Assembly: GCF_021165955.1 (NCBI RefSeq)
Contig: NZ_CP088952.1
Span: 4,898,001 to 4,962,000 of the forward strand
DNA: 64,000 bases
Reading direction: 5' to 3'
Source of the DNA: Massilia endophytica
Lineage (GTDB): Bacteria; Pseudomonadota; Gammaproteobacteria; Burkholderiales; Burkholderiaceae_D
Each line of letters begins with the position of its first letter. Position 1 is the stretch's first letter. This document shows, piece after piece, positions 32,421 through 40,261 of the stretch. A program made the translations under genes and the position numbers. Below the pieces are notes generated by a model. That model made no database searches and was not told the DNA's origin. It was given only the letters and a program-made list of their open reading frames with translations.

Positions 32421-33232
32421 AGAGCTGGGTCAACCAGGTATTCTGCGAGGACGCGCTGGAAGGGTTAAAGCGCATCCCGGACGGTTCCGTCGACCTGATT
32501 TTGACCGACCCGCCGTACAACCTGGGCAAGGACTACGGCAACAGCTCGGACCAGCAGACAGTGGACGACTACCTGCGCTGGACCGAGCAATGGGTGGATG
32601 CCGCGCTGCCGAAGCTGAAAGCCAACGGCAGCCTGTACATCTTCCTCACCTGGCGCTTTTCGCCGGAGATCTTCGTGATGCTGAAAAAGCGCATGACGAT
32701 GATGAACGAGATTATCTGGGACCGCCGCGTGCCTTCCATGGGCGGCAGCACCCGCAGCTTCACCTCGGTGCACGATACGGTAGGCTTCTTCGTGCGCCGC
32801 AAGGATTACTACTTCGACCTCGACGCCGTGCGCATTCCCTACGACGCCGAAACGAAGAAAGCCCGTTCGCGCTCCATCTTCGTGGGCGCGAAATGGCTGG
32901 AAGTGGGCTACAACCCGAAAGATTTGTGGAGCGTATCCAGGCTTCACCGCGAGCATTCCGAGCGGGTCGATCACCCGACGCAGAAGCCGCTGGAGATTAT
33001 CGAGCGCATGGTCAAGGCCTCCTGCCCGCCGGACGGCGTGGTGCTGGACCTGTTCATGGGCAGCGGAACGACGGCCGTCGCGGCAAAGCGCTGCGGCCGC
33101 AACTTTGTCGGCTTCGAACTGAATGCCGAGTACTGCAGGATCATCGCCGAACGGCTGGCGCGGGAAGACGAACCCGCGCCGCAGAAGAAACCATCGACCC
33201 GGAGTAAAACGAAATGTCCCTCGATCGCCTGA
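32417..33232 (+). CDS. Site-specific DNA methyltransferase (beta class, DPPY) inside the his cluster
   Basis: A 271-residue adenine-type DNA methyltransferase. Catalytic motif IV DPPY is at residues 31-34, HPTQKP (motif X-like) at 186-191 and the S-adenosylmethionine motif DLFMGSGTT at 211-219. That order (IV before I) is the beta class shared with E. coli YhdJ and CcrM. A basic tail of about 20 residues follows. It starts at ATG 32417, overlapping hisD by 4 bases, and ends 19 bases inside hisC, so it is translationally embedded in the his operon. No restriction endonuclease gene is adjacent, suggesting an orphan methylase. Target sequence unknown. Confidence 0.9.
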   Translation: MKSWVNQVFCEDALEGLKRIPDGSVDLILTDPPYNLGKDYGNSSDQQTVDDYLRWTEQWVDAALPKLKANGSLYIFLTWRFSPEIFVMLKKRMTMMNEIIWDRRVPSMGGSTRSFTSVHDTVGFFVRRKDYYFDLDAVRIPYDAETKKARSRSIFVGAKWLEVGYNPKDLWSVSRLHREHSERVDHPTQKPLEIIERMVKASCPPDGVVLDLFMGSGTTAVAAKRCGRNFVGFELNAEYCRIIAERLAREDEPAPQKKPSTRSKTKCPSIA

Positions 33233-34305
33233 TCGCCAACACCATCCGTTCCGACGTGCGCGCCATCGGCGTGTATCACGTGCCGGACGCGAGCGGCTAC
33301 GTGAAGCTCGACGCGATGGAGAATCCCTACGAGCTGCCGCAGGCGCTGCGCCGCGAGCTGGGCGAGCGCCTGGCCGACGTGGCCCTGAACCGCTATCCCG
33401 TGGGCTCCTATGCCACGATCAAGCAGCGCATCGTGGCCAAACTGGGCGTCCCGGCGGGCTACGACGTCATGCTGGGCAACGGCTCGGACGAACTGATCGC
33501 CATCATGGCCGCCAGCTGCGCCCACCAGGACCGCCGCGCCGTGATGATGGCGCCCATTCCCGCCTTCGTGATGTTCCAGCGCTCGGCCCAGATGGCGGGC
33601 ATGGATTTCGTGGGCGTGCCCCTGAAGGCCGACCTCTCGCTCGACCTGCCCGCCGTGCTGGCCGCCATCGCGGAGCACAAGCCCGCGCTGGTCTTCCTGG
33701 CCTACCCGAACAACCCCACGGGCAACCTGTTCGACGAGGCGGCGATGGTGGAGATCATCCGCGCCCAGGGCGAGAACGGCCTGGTGGTGGTGGACGAAGC
33801 CTACGAGCCCTTCGCCCAGAAGAGCTTCATGGCCCGCCTGCCCGAGTTCGAGAACCTGATCGTGATGCGCACCCTGTCCAAGCTGGGCCTGGCGGGCATC
33901 CGCCTGGGCTACATGTCCTGCGCCCCGGCGCTGCTGGAAGAGTTCGACAAGGTGCGTCCGCCGTACAATGTGAACGTGATGACCCAGGCCGCCGCCGAAT
34001 TCGCCCTCGACCACCTCGAGGTGCTGAACGAACAGGCCGGCCTCCTGCGCGACCAGCGCGGGAAGCTGGGCGCCGCCCTGGCCGCGCTGCCGGGCGTGAC
34101 GGTCTTCCCGTCCGCCGCCAATTTCATCCTGATCCGGGTGCCGGACGCCGATGCTGCTCAGAAGCAACTGCTGTCCCGCAAAGTCCTGATCAAAAATGTG
34201 AGTAAAATGCACGATGTGCTGGCCAATTGCCTCCGTATCACGGTCAGCACGCCGGAAGAGAATGCCGCCCTCCTCGACGCCCTCAAGGCTTCGCTGGCGG
34301 CCTGA
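33214..34305 (+). CDS. hisC: Histidinol-phosphate aminotransferase
   Basis: A 363-residue fold-type I PLP aminotransferase for the imidazole-acetol-phosphate to histidinol-phosphate step. NGSDELI, FLAYPNNPTGN and the PLP-lysine segment TLSKLGLAGIRLGY are present. The start at ATG 33214, after GGAG, lies inside the end of the methyltransferase gene. Full length, 18 bases before hisB. Confidence 0.96.
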   Translation: MSLDRLIANTIRSDVRAIGVYHVPDASGYVKLDAMENPYELPQALRRELGERLADVALNRYPVGSYATIKQRIVAKLGVPAGYDVMLGNGSDELIAIMAASCAHQDRRAVMMAPIPAFVMFQRSAQMAGMDFVGVPLKADLSLDLPAVLAAIAEHKPALVFLAYPNNPTGNLFDEAAMVEIIRAQGENGLVVVDEAYEPFAQKSFMARLPEFENLIVMRTLSKLGLAGIRLGYMSCAPALLEEFDKVRPPYNVNVMTQAAAEFALDHLEVLNEQAGLLRDQRGKLGAALAALPGVTVFPSAANFILIRVPDADAAQKQLLSRKVLIKNVSKMHDVLANCLRITVSTPEENAALLDALKASLAA

Positions 34306-34323
34306 TCCAACCAAGAGCCCTTC

Positions 34324-34914
34324 ATGAACCGCACCGCCGACATTACGCGCAACACCAACGAGACCCAGATCCGCGTCGCCCTCAACCTGGACGGCACCGG
34401 CGTCCAGAAGCTGAACACGGGCGTTCCCTTCCTGGACCACATGCTGGACCAGATCGCGCGCCACGGCCTGATCGACCTGGACGTGCAGGCCACGGGCGAC
34501 ACCCATATCGACAACCACCATACGGTGGAAGACGTCGGCATCACCCTCGGCATGGCCGTGGCCAAGGCCATCGGCGACAAGAAGGGCATCCGCCGCTACG
34601 GCCACGCCTATGTGCCGCTGGACGAAGCCCTGTCGCGCGTCGTCATCGATTTCTCGGGCCGTCCCGGCATCGAATACCATATTCCGTTCACCCGCGCGAT
34701 GATCGGCGGCTTCGACGTGGACCTGACCCTGGAATTCTTCCGCGGCTTCGTGAACCACGCCCAGGTCACCCTGCACATCGACAACCTGCGCGGCACCAAT
34801 GCCCACCACCAGTGCGAAACGGTGTTCAAGGCCTTCGGCCGCGCCCTGCGCATGGCCGCGGAGCTGGACGACCGCGCCGCAGGCGCCATCCCATCCACCA
34901 AAGGAAGCCTGTAA
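34324..34914 (+). CDS. hisB: Imidazoleglycerol-phosphate dehydratase
   Basis: A 196-residue monofunctional IGP dehydratase with the metal-binding pairs seen as FLDHMLDQIARHG, DNHHTVEDVGI and GTNAHHQCETVFK. It lacks the histidinol-phosphatase domain of the enterobacterial fusion, so a separate HisN-type phosphatase must be elsewhere. In several betaproteobacteria another gene sits between hisB and hisH; here only 25 bases separate them. Confidence 0.96.
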   Translation: MNRTADITRNTNETQIRVALNLDGTGVQKLNTGVPFLDHMLDQIARHGLIDLDVQATGDTHIDNHHTVEDVGITLGMAVAKAIGDKKGIRRYGHAYVPLDEALSRVVIDFSGRPGIEYHIPFTRAMIGGFDVDLTLEFFRGFVNHAQVTLHIDNLRGTNAHHQCETVFKAFGRALRMAAELDDRAAGAIPSTKGSL

Positions 34915-34939
34915 TCACCCTCATTCAGGCTCTGGGCAT

Positions 34940-35578
34940 ATGAAAAAGATCGTTGTAGTTGACTACGGCATGGGGAATCTGCGCTCCGTCGCGCAGGCCC
35001 TGCGTGCCGTCGCGCCGGAAGCGGATGTCCGCATTTCCGGCGAAGTGGCCGATATCGAAAGCGCCGAGCGCATCGTGCTGCCCGGCCAGGGCGCCATGCC
35101 GGACTGCATGCGCAGCCTGCGCGAATCCGGCGTGCAGGAGGCCCTGCTGCGCGCGGCCGAAAGCAAGCCCCTGCTGGGCGTGTGCATCGGCGAGCAGATG
35201 CTCTTCGACGGCAGCGAGGAAGGCAATGCCTCCGGCCTGGGCCTCCTGCCCGGCAAGGTGGTGCGCTTCCGCCTGGACGGACGCGTGCAGGACGACGGCT
35301 CCCGCTTCAAGGTGCCGCAGATGGGCTGGAACAAGGTGAAGCAGGTGCGTCCGCACGCGCTGTGGGAAGGCATTGCCGACGACGCGTACTTCTACTTCGT
35401 CCACAGCTATTTCGCGCAGCCGGAAAACAGCGCGCACGTGGCGGGGGAAACCGTGTACGGTGAGGCCTTCTGCTGCGCCGTGGCACGGGACAATATCTTC
35501 GCCACCCAGTTCCACCCCGAGAAGAGCGCAGGCGCGGGCCTGCAGCTGTACAAGAATTTCGTTCACTGGAACCCTTAA
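34940..35578 (+). CDS. hisH: Imidazole glycerol phosphate synthase, glutaminase subunit
   Basis: A 212-residue class I glutamine amidotransferase that feeds ammonia to HisF. The nucleophile elbow GVCIGEQ carries the catalytic cysteine and the C-terminal FHPEKS the histidine and glutamate. ATG 34940 begins MKKIVVVDYGMGN, the usual N-terminus; longer in-frame extensions run back into hisB and are rejected. Confidence 0.96.
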   Translation: MKKIVVVDYGMGNLRSVAQALRAVAPEADVRISGEVADIESAERIVLPGQGAMPDCMRSLRESGVQEALLRAAESKPLLGVCIGEQMLFDGSEEGNASGLGLLPGKVVRFRLDGRVQDDGSRFKVPQMGWNKVKQVRPHALWEGIADDAYFYFVHSYFAQPENSAHVAGETVYGEAFCCAVARDNIFATQFHPEKSAGAGLQLYKNFVHWNP

Positions 35579-35605
35579 CTTTTCACCCAACCTTTTATCG
35601 AAACC

Positions 35606-36379
35606 ATGCTGCTCATTCCTGCCATCGACCTCAAGGACGGTCACTGCGTTCGCCTGAAACAGGGCGACATGGAACTTGCCACCGTGTTCTCCGAAGACCC
35701 CGCCGAGATGGCGCGTCATTGGCTGAAGCAGGGCGCGCGCCGCCTGCACCTGGTTGACCTGAACGGCGCCTTCGCGGGCAAGCCGAAGAACGAGGGCGCG
35801 GTGAAGTCCATCCTGGCGGCCGTGCGCGAGTTCGCCGAAGAGAACGACATCGACGAGATCCCCGTGCAGCTGGGCGGCGGCATCCGCGACCTGGACACCA
35901 TCGAGCGCTATCTGGACGACGGCATCAGCTACATCATCATCGGCACCGCCGCCGTGAAGAGCCCCGGCTTCCTGCATGACGCCTGCGGCGCCTTCCCCGG
36001 CCACATCATCGTGGGCCTGGACGCCAAGGACGGCAAGGTGGCCACCGATGGCTGGAGCAAGATGTCCGGCCACGAGGTGATCGACCTGGCGCAGAAGTTC
36101 GAAGGCTATGGCGTGGAGTCCATCGTCTACACCGACATCGGCCGCGACGGCATGATGGCGGGCGTGAACATCGAGGCCACCGTGAAGCTGGCCCAGGCCG
36201 TGCGCATCCCCATCATCGCATCGGGCGGCGTGCACACCATCAAGGACGTGGAAGCCCTGTGCGCCGTGCAGGACGAAGGCATCGAAGGCGTGATCTGCGG
36301 CCGCTCCATCTACGAAGGCACGCTGGACCTGAACTCGGCGCAGCTGCGCGCCGACGAACTGTCGGGCGACACCGAATAA
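35606..36379 (+). CDS. hisA: Phosphoribosylformimino-AICAR phosphate isomerase
   Basis: A 257-residue TIM-barrel isomerase. The catalytic aspartates appear in IPAIDLKDG (residue 8) and YTDIGRDGMM; phosphate-binding glycines lie in QLGGGIR and ASGGV. Full length, 8 bases before hisF. Confidence 0.97.
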   Translation: MLLIPAIDLKDGHCVRLKQGDMELATVFSEDPAEMARHWLKQGARRLHLVDLNGAFAGKPKNEGAVKSILAAVREFAEENDIDEIPVQLGGGIRDLDTIERYLDDGISYIIIGTAAVKSPGFLHDACGAFPGHIIVGLDAKDGKVATDGWSKMSGHEVIDLAQKFEGYGVESIVYTDIGRDGMMAGVNIEATVKLAQAVRIPIIASGGVHTIKDVEALCAVQDEGIEGVICGRSIYEGTLDLNSAQLRADELSGDTE

Positions 36380-36386
36380 GGACATC

Positions 36387-37148
36387 ATGCTCGCCAAACG
36401 CATCATCCCCTGCCTGGACGTGACCAATGGCCGCGTCGTCAAGGGCGTCAACTTCACCGAGCTGCGCGACGCCGGCGACCCGGTGGAAATCGCGCGCCGC
36501 TATGACGAGCAGGGCGCGGACGAACTCACCTTCCTCGACATCACCGCATCGAGCGACAACCGGGGCCTGATCCTGGACATCATCGAGGCCGTGGCCTCGC
36601 AGGTCTTCATTCCCCTCACCGTGGGCGGCGGCGTGCGCCAGGTGGAGGACGTGCGCCGCCTGCTGAACGCGGGGGCGGACAAGGTCAGCCTGAACACCTC
36701 CGCCGTCAGCAATCCCCAGCTGGTGTACGACGCCTCGCAGAAGCACGGTTCCCAGTGCATCGTCGTGGCCATCGACGCCAAGCAGGTCGCTCCCGGCAAG
36801 TGGGAAGTGTTCACCCATGGCGGCCGCAATGCCACGGGCCTGGACGCCGTGGAATGGGCGAAGAAAATGGAATCGCTGGGCGCGGGCGAACTGCTGCTCA
36901 CCAGCATGGACCGCGACGGCACCAAGTCCGGCTTCGACCTGGGCTTGACGCGTGCCGTGTCCGACGCGGTGAGCGTGCCCGTGATCGCCTCCGGCGGCGT
37001 GGGCGGCTTGCAGGACCTGGCGGATGGCGTGAAGGAAGGCCGTGCCGACGCGGTGCTGGCCGCCTCCATCTTCCACTATGGCCAGCACACCGTGCAGGAA
37101 GCCAAGCGCTTCATGGCGGCGCAGGGCATTCCCATGCGGCTGGTGTAA
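36387..37148 (+). CDS. hisF: Imidazole glycerol phosphate synthase, cyclase subunit
   Basis: A 253-residue TIM-barrel enzyme that forms imidazole glycerol phosphate and AICAR with HisH. KRIIPCLDVTNGRVVKG contains D11, and LLTSMDRDGTKSG and IASGGVG are the second catalytic region and the phosphate site. It starts 8 bases after hisA. Confidence 0.97.
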   Translation: MLAKRIIPCLDVTNGRVVKGVNFTELRDAGDPVEIARRYDEQGADELTFLDITASSDNRGLILDIIEAVASQVFIPLTVGGGVRQVEDVRRLLNAGADKVSLNTSAVSNPQLVYDASQKHGSQCIVVAIDAKQVAPGKWEVFTHGGRNATGLDAVEWAKKMESLGAGELLLTSMDRDGTKSGFDLGLTRAVSDAVSVPVIASGGVGGLQDLADGVKEGRADAVLAASIFHYGQHTVQEAKRFMAAQGIPMRLV

Positions 37149-37150
37149 GC

Positions 37151-37579
37151 ATGACGACGCCAACCCTCGCCAAAGCCAAGTGGCTGAACCGCGTAAAATG
37201 GGACGAGCACGGCCTGGTGCCGGTGATCGCCCAGGAGGCGGTCAGCAACGACGTGCTGATGTTCGCCTGGATGAACCGCGATGCCCTGTACAAGACCGTG
37301 GAGCTGGGCGAAGCCGTCTACTGGAGCCGCTCGCGCAAGAAGCTGTGGCACAAGGGCGAGGAGTCCGGCCACGTGCAGAAGGTGCTGGAGATCCGCCTCG
37401 ACTGCGACGAGGACGTGGTGCTGCTCAAGATCGAGCAGGCGGGCGGCATCGCCTGCCATACCGGCCGCCATTCCTGCTTCTTCCACAAGTTCGAGGGCGA
37501 CCCGAAGGAAGGCGACTGGCAGGATGTGGAGCCGGTGCTGAAGGACCCTGAAACGATTTATACGGACAAGAAGAAATGA
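37151..37579 (+). CDS. hisI: Phosphoribosyl-AMP cyclohydrolase
   Basis: A 142-residue monofunctional HisI that opens the adenine ring of PR-AMP. The family metal-site segments DCDEDVVLL and ACHTGRHSCFF are visible. ATG 37151 follows hisF by 2 bases. Its end overlaps hisE by 4 bases; the two functions are separate genes here, unlike the enterobacterial HisIE fusion. Confidence 0.96.
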   Translation: MTTPTLAKAKWLNRVKWDEHGLVPVIAQEAVSNDVLMFAWMNRDALYKTVELGEAVYWSRSRKKLWHKGEESGHVQKVLEIRLDCDEDVVLLKIEQAGGIACHTGRHSCFFHKFEGDPKEGDWQDVEPVLKDPETIYTDKKK

Positions 37580-37917
37580 GCACGGTACTGGACCGCCTGG
37601 CGCTGCTGATCGAAGGCCGCAAGCCCGCCAACGGCGGCGACCCCGCCACCTCCTATGTGGCCAAGCTCTTCGCCAAGGGCGACGACGCCATCCTGAAGAA
37701 GGTGGGCGAGGAAGCCACAGAGACCGTGATGGCGGCCAAGGACGCCCGCGTCTCCGGCGACAGCAGCAAGGTCCTGTACGAGTGCGCCGACCTGTGGTTC
37801 CATTCCATGGTGATGCTGGCCCAGTTCGGCCTCACGCCGCAGCAGGTGCTGGACGAGCTGGCGCGCCGCGAAGGCATGTCCGGCATCGAGGAAAAAGCTT
37901 CGCGCCAACCAGATTAA
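37576..37917 (+). CDS. hisE: Phosphoribosyl-ATP pyrophosphatase
   Basis: A 113-residue all-helical MazG-like pyrophosphohydrolase acting on PR-ATP, with the metal-binding pattern KKVGEEATETVMAAKD and the YECADLWFH helix. It overlaps hisI by 4 bases and precedes hinT by 10. Confidence 0.95.
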   Translation: MSTVLDRLALLIEGRKPANGGDPATSYVAKLFAKGDDAILKKVGEEATETVMAAKDARVSGDSSKVLYECADLWFHSMVMLAQFGLTPQQVLDELARREGMSGIEEKASRQPD

Positions 37918-37927
37918 GGATAGAAAA

Positions 37928-38299
37928 GTGGACAACTGCCTGTTCTGCAAGATCGCCGCCAAACAGATCCCTTCCTCCATCGTCTACGAGGACGATGAGC
38001 TGATGGCCTTCAAGGATATCAACCCCGCCGCGCCCGTGCATCTGCTGGTGATCCCCAAGCAGCACGTGGCCACCCTGGCCGACACCAGCGAGGCCCACGC
38101 TCCCCTGCTGGGCAAGATGCTGGCCCTGGCGCCGAAGCTGGCGAAGGAGCACGGCATTTCCGTGTCCTACGACGCGGACGGCACGCCGAGCGGCGGCTAC
38201 AAGACCACCATCAACACGGGGCCGGATGGCGGCCAGGAAATCTACCACCTGCACCTGCACGTCTACGGCGGCCCCCGCCCCTGGCGCGGCCTGCGTTGA
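37928..38299 (+). CDS. hinT: HIT-family purine nucleoside phosphoramidase HinT
   Basis: A 123-residue HIT protein with the nucleotide-hydrolysing triad H107-x-H109-x-H111 (IYHLHLHVYGG) and an N-terminal C4-x2-C7 pair. HinT enzymes hydrolyse aminoacyl- or amino-AMP phosphoramidates in the cytoplasm. GTG 37928 gives the normal length. Its location after hisE is common in betaproteobacteria. Confidence 0.93.
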   Translation: MDNCLFCKIAAKQIPSSIVYEDDELMAFKDINPAAPVHLLVIPKQHVATLADTSEAHAPLLGKMLALAPKLAKEHGISVSYDADGTPSGGYKTTINTGPDGGQEIYHLHLHVYGGPRPWRGLR

Positions 38300-38304
38300 C
38301 TTTC

Positions 38305-38352
38305 TGACAGCCAACATGACAGGCACATGACAGTGCCTGCATCGCGTATACT
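38305..38352 (+). promoter_or_regulatory. Candidate tatABC control region: three TGACAG repeats, a hairpin and a -10
   Basis: TGACAG occurs at 38305-38310, 38317-38322 and 38328-38333, on the same face of the helix at 11-12-base steps. CAGGCAC (38320-38326) and GTGCCTG (38333-38339) form a 7-bp inverted repeat, and TATACT (38347-38352) is a good -10 about 50 bases before tatA. A proper -35 is not evident, suggesting an activator or a weak promoter. Confidence 0.4.
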
Positions 38353-38400
38353 GTCTGTTCTAACCGAATTCGGGCGTTGCCGCCCTGCAAGGAGAAAATG

Positions 38401-38634
38401 ATGGGTTCTATGAGCATCTGGCACTGGCTGATCGTCCTGGTGGTGGTCATGCTGGTGTTCGGCACCAAGAAACTGGGCAATATCGGTTCCGACCTCGGCA
38501 AGGCCGTGAAGGGCTTCAAGGACGGCGTGAAGGGCGACGAGGAACAGGCGAACGCCCAGCCCGCCCCGCCTCCGGCCCAGGTGACCGACAAGGGCACCAT
38601 CGAGGTGGAAGCCAAGGAAAAGCACAAGGTTTAA
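38401..38634 (+). CDS. tatA: Twin-arginine translocase subunit TatA
   Basis: A 77-residue protein with one N-terminal membrane helix (about residues 5-21, IWHWLIVLVVVMLVFG), the FG-hinge, an amphipathic helix (KKLGNIGSDLGKAVKGFK) and an acidic/basic tail. TatA oligomers form the pore for folded proteins. Two ATGs are adjacent; I prefer 38401, which lies 6 bases after AAGGAG, over 38398. tatB follows 4 bases later. Confidence 0.94.
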   Translation: MGSMSIWHWLIVLVVVMLVFGTKKLGNIGSDLGKAVKGFKDGVKGDEEQANAQPAPPPAQVTDKGTIEVEAKEKHKV

Positions 38635-38638
38635 GTAG

Positions 38639-39142
38639 GTGATCGATCTCGGTCTTTCCAAACTGGCCATTATCGGGGTCGTCGCGCTGGTCGTGATCGG
38701 TCCCGAGCGGCTGCCCAAGGTGGCGCGCATGGCCGGCACCCTGTACGGACGCGCCCAGCGCTACCTGCACGAGGTAAAGAACGAGGTGAGCCGGGAGATC
38801 GAGCTGGAGGAGCTGCGCAACCTGCAGAAGAACGTGCAGGAAACGGCGCAGTCCTTCAAGGCCGATGTCGAGAGTTCGATCTCGAAGAACATGGCCGAGG
38901 TGGAGGATGCCTTCCGCATCGATAATCCGCTCCACGACGAATACCATCACGACAGTTTTACATCCAGCGAAGACCTGGCGCGCAAGGCCAAGGAATTCCG
39001 GCGCAAGCGCCTGGTGCGCACCTCGGCCGTGCCGCTGTGGTACAAGCAGCGCAACGGCGGCCGCATGCACGTGGTCTCCGGCGCGGCGCGCGTGGCGCGT
39101 TTCCGTCCGCGCAGCGGCAAACCACCTGCATCGTTCTACTAA
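38639..39142 (+). CDS. tatB: Twin-arginine translocase subunit TatB
   Basis: A 167-residue protein starting at GTG 38639: a hydrophobic helix (LGLSKLAIIGVVALVVIG), the PERLPKVAR hinge and a long charged amphipathic region typical of TatB. It joins TatC in recognising twin-arginine signals. It ends exactly one base before tatC. The tail is basic. Confidence 0.94.
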   Translation: MIDLGLSKLAIIGVVALVVIGPERLPKVARMAGTLYGRAQRYLHEVKNEVSREIELEELRNLQKNVQETAQSFKADVESSISKNMAEVEDAFRIDNPLHDEYHHDSFTSSEDLARKAKEFRRKRLVRTSAVPLWYKQRNGGRMHVVSGAARVARFRPRSGKPPASFY

Positions 39143-39898
39143 ATGAGCACTGACAACCCGGCCGAAGAAACCTTCATCAGCCATCTCATCGAGCTGCGCG
39201 ACCGCCTGGTCAAGGCGTCCATCGGCATCGTGCTGGTGACGGTGGCCCTCATGTTCTGGCCCGGCCCTTCCCATATCTACGACTTCATCGCCCAGCCGAT
39301 GATCGCCTCCCTGCCCGTGGGTTCGAAGATGATCGCCACCGGCGTCATCGCGCCCTTCCTGGTGCCCATGAAGGTGACGCTGGTGCTGGGCTTTATCCTG
39401 GCCCTGCCCTGGGTGCTGTACCAGCTGTGGGCCTTCGTGGCGCCCGGCCTGTACACGCACGAGAAGCGCCTGATCGCGCCGCTGGTCATCTCGTCCTCCC
39501 TGCTCTTCGTGTCGGGCGTGGCCTTCTGCTACTTCTTCGTGTTCGGCCGTGTGTTCAAGTTCATCGCCGAGTTCTCGCCGACCTCCATTGCCGTGACGCC
39601 GGATATCGAGAACTATCTCGATTTCGTCATGTCCATGTGCCTCGCCTTCGGCGCCACCTTCGAGGTGCCCGTGGTGGTGGTGATCCTGGTGCGGATGGGG
39701 ATTGTGTCGCTGGCCAAGCTGAAGGAGTGGCGGCCGTATGTGATCGTGGGCGCTTTCGTCATCGCCGCGATTGTGACCCCGCCGGACGTGGTGAGCCAGT
39801 TCTCGCTGGCGATTCCCATGTGGTTGCTGTTTGAGCTGGGCCTGCTCGTATCGCCGATCTTCGTGAAAGTCACCCAAGCCCCGGAAGAGCAGGCCTGA
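39143..39898 (+). CDS. tatC: Twin-arginine translocase subunit TatC
   Basis: A 251-residue membrane protein with six predicted helices. The N-terminal FISHLIELRDRLVKA holds the residues that bind the RR signal, and FGATFEVPVVVVILVRMGIVS is the conserved late region. It is the last gene of the plus-strand run and converges on a small minus-strand gene, with 3 bases between the stops. Confidence 0.96.
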   Translation: MSTDNPAEETFISHLIELRDRLVKASIGIVLVTVALMFWPGPSHIYDFIAQPMIASLPVGSKMIATGVIAPFLVPMKVTLVLGFILALPWVLYQLWAFVAPGLYTHEKRLIAPLVISSSLLFVSGVAFCYFFVFGRVFKFIAEFSPTSIAVTPDIENYLDFVMSMCLAFGATFEVPVVVVILVRMGIVSLAKLKEWRPYVIVGAFVIAAIVTPPDVVSQFSLAIPMWLLFELGLLVSPIFVKVTQAPEEQA

Positions 39899-39901
39899 GC
39901 G

Positions 39902-40180
39902 TCACGCGGGCCAGAACAGCTTCGCCAGCGTGATGAGGTGCAAGAGCATCATCACCGCAAACATGCGGTTGATGCGGCGATACAGGGCATCGAACATCTG
40001 TTGTACTTCTGCAAGTATTTCTGCCTTGAGAAGCACCAAGTCCGCCTTCGTAGCGACAGGGTTAGCTTCCAGAACATCGGCAAGCGCCGCTGCGTGCGCC
40101 TCTGCCTGACGTTGCGGCACGCCCGCATCCGTCAGCTTGCGGATAAACTCGTCGAGGTCGAAACGCATCGGCATGATCAT
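39902..40180 (-). CDS. Small protein with a C-terminal membrane helix, DUF1640/CCDC90-like
   Basis: About 92 residues: an N-terminal helical region (FDLDEFIRKLTDAGVPQRQAEAHAAALADVL), a coiled-coil-like middle (TKADLVLLKAEILAEVQQMFDAL) and a C-terminal hydrophobic helix (FAVMMLLHLITLAKLFW). This plan matches the bacterial DUF1640 family, related to the coiled-coil segment of mitochondrial uniporter regulators; its bacterial function is unknown. Starts at 40183 (GTG), 40180, 40174 and 40168 are all in frame; 40180 is a compromise. It converges with tatC. Confidence 0.6.
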   Translation of the reverse strand: MIMPMRFDLDEFIRKLTDAGVPQRQAEAHAAALADVLEANPVATKADLVLLKAEILAEVQQMFDALYRRINRMFAVMMLLHLITLAKLFWPA

Positions 40181-40220
40181 CACCAGCCCCCATTCATATT
40201 AGCAGGTGCTGACGATGTTA

Positions 40221-40255
40221 TGCGCCCGCAGGCCGGGAAGGCTTGTGCGGGCGCA
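40221..40255 (-). terminator. Hairpin after the DUF885 gene
   Basis: TGCGCCCGCA (40221-40230) and TGCGGGCGCA (40246-40255) form a perfect 10-bp stem with a 15-base loop, 7 bases beyond the DUF885 stop codon. The minus-strand T-tract is poor (TAACATC), so it may be a weak terminator or an RNA-stabilising hairpin. Confidence 0.45.
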
Positions 40256-40261
40256 GGGAAA

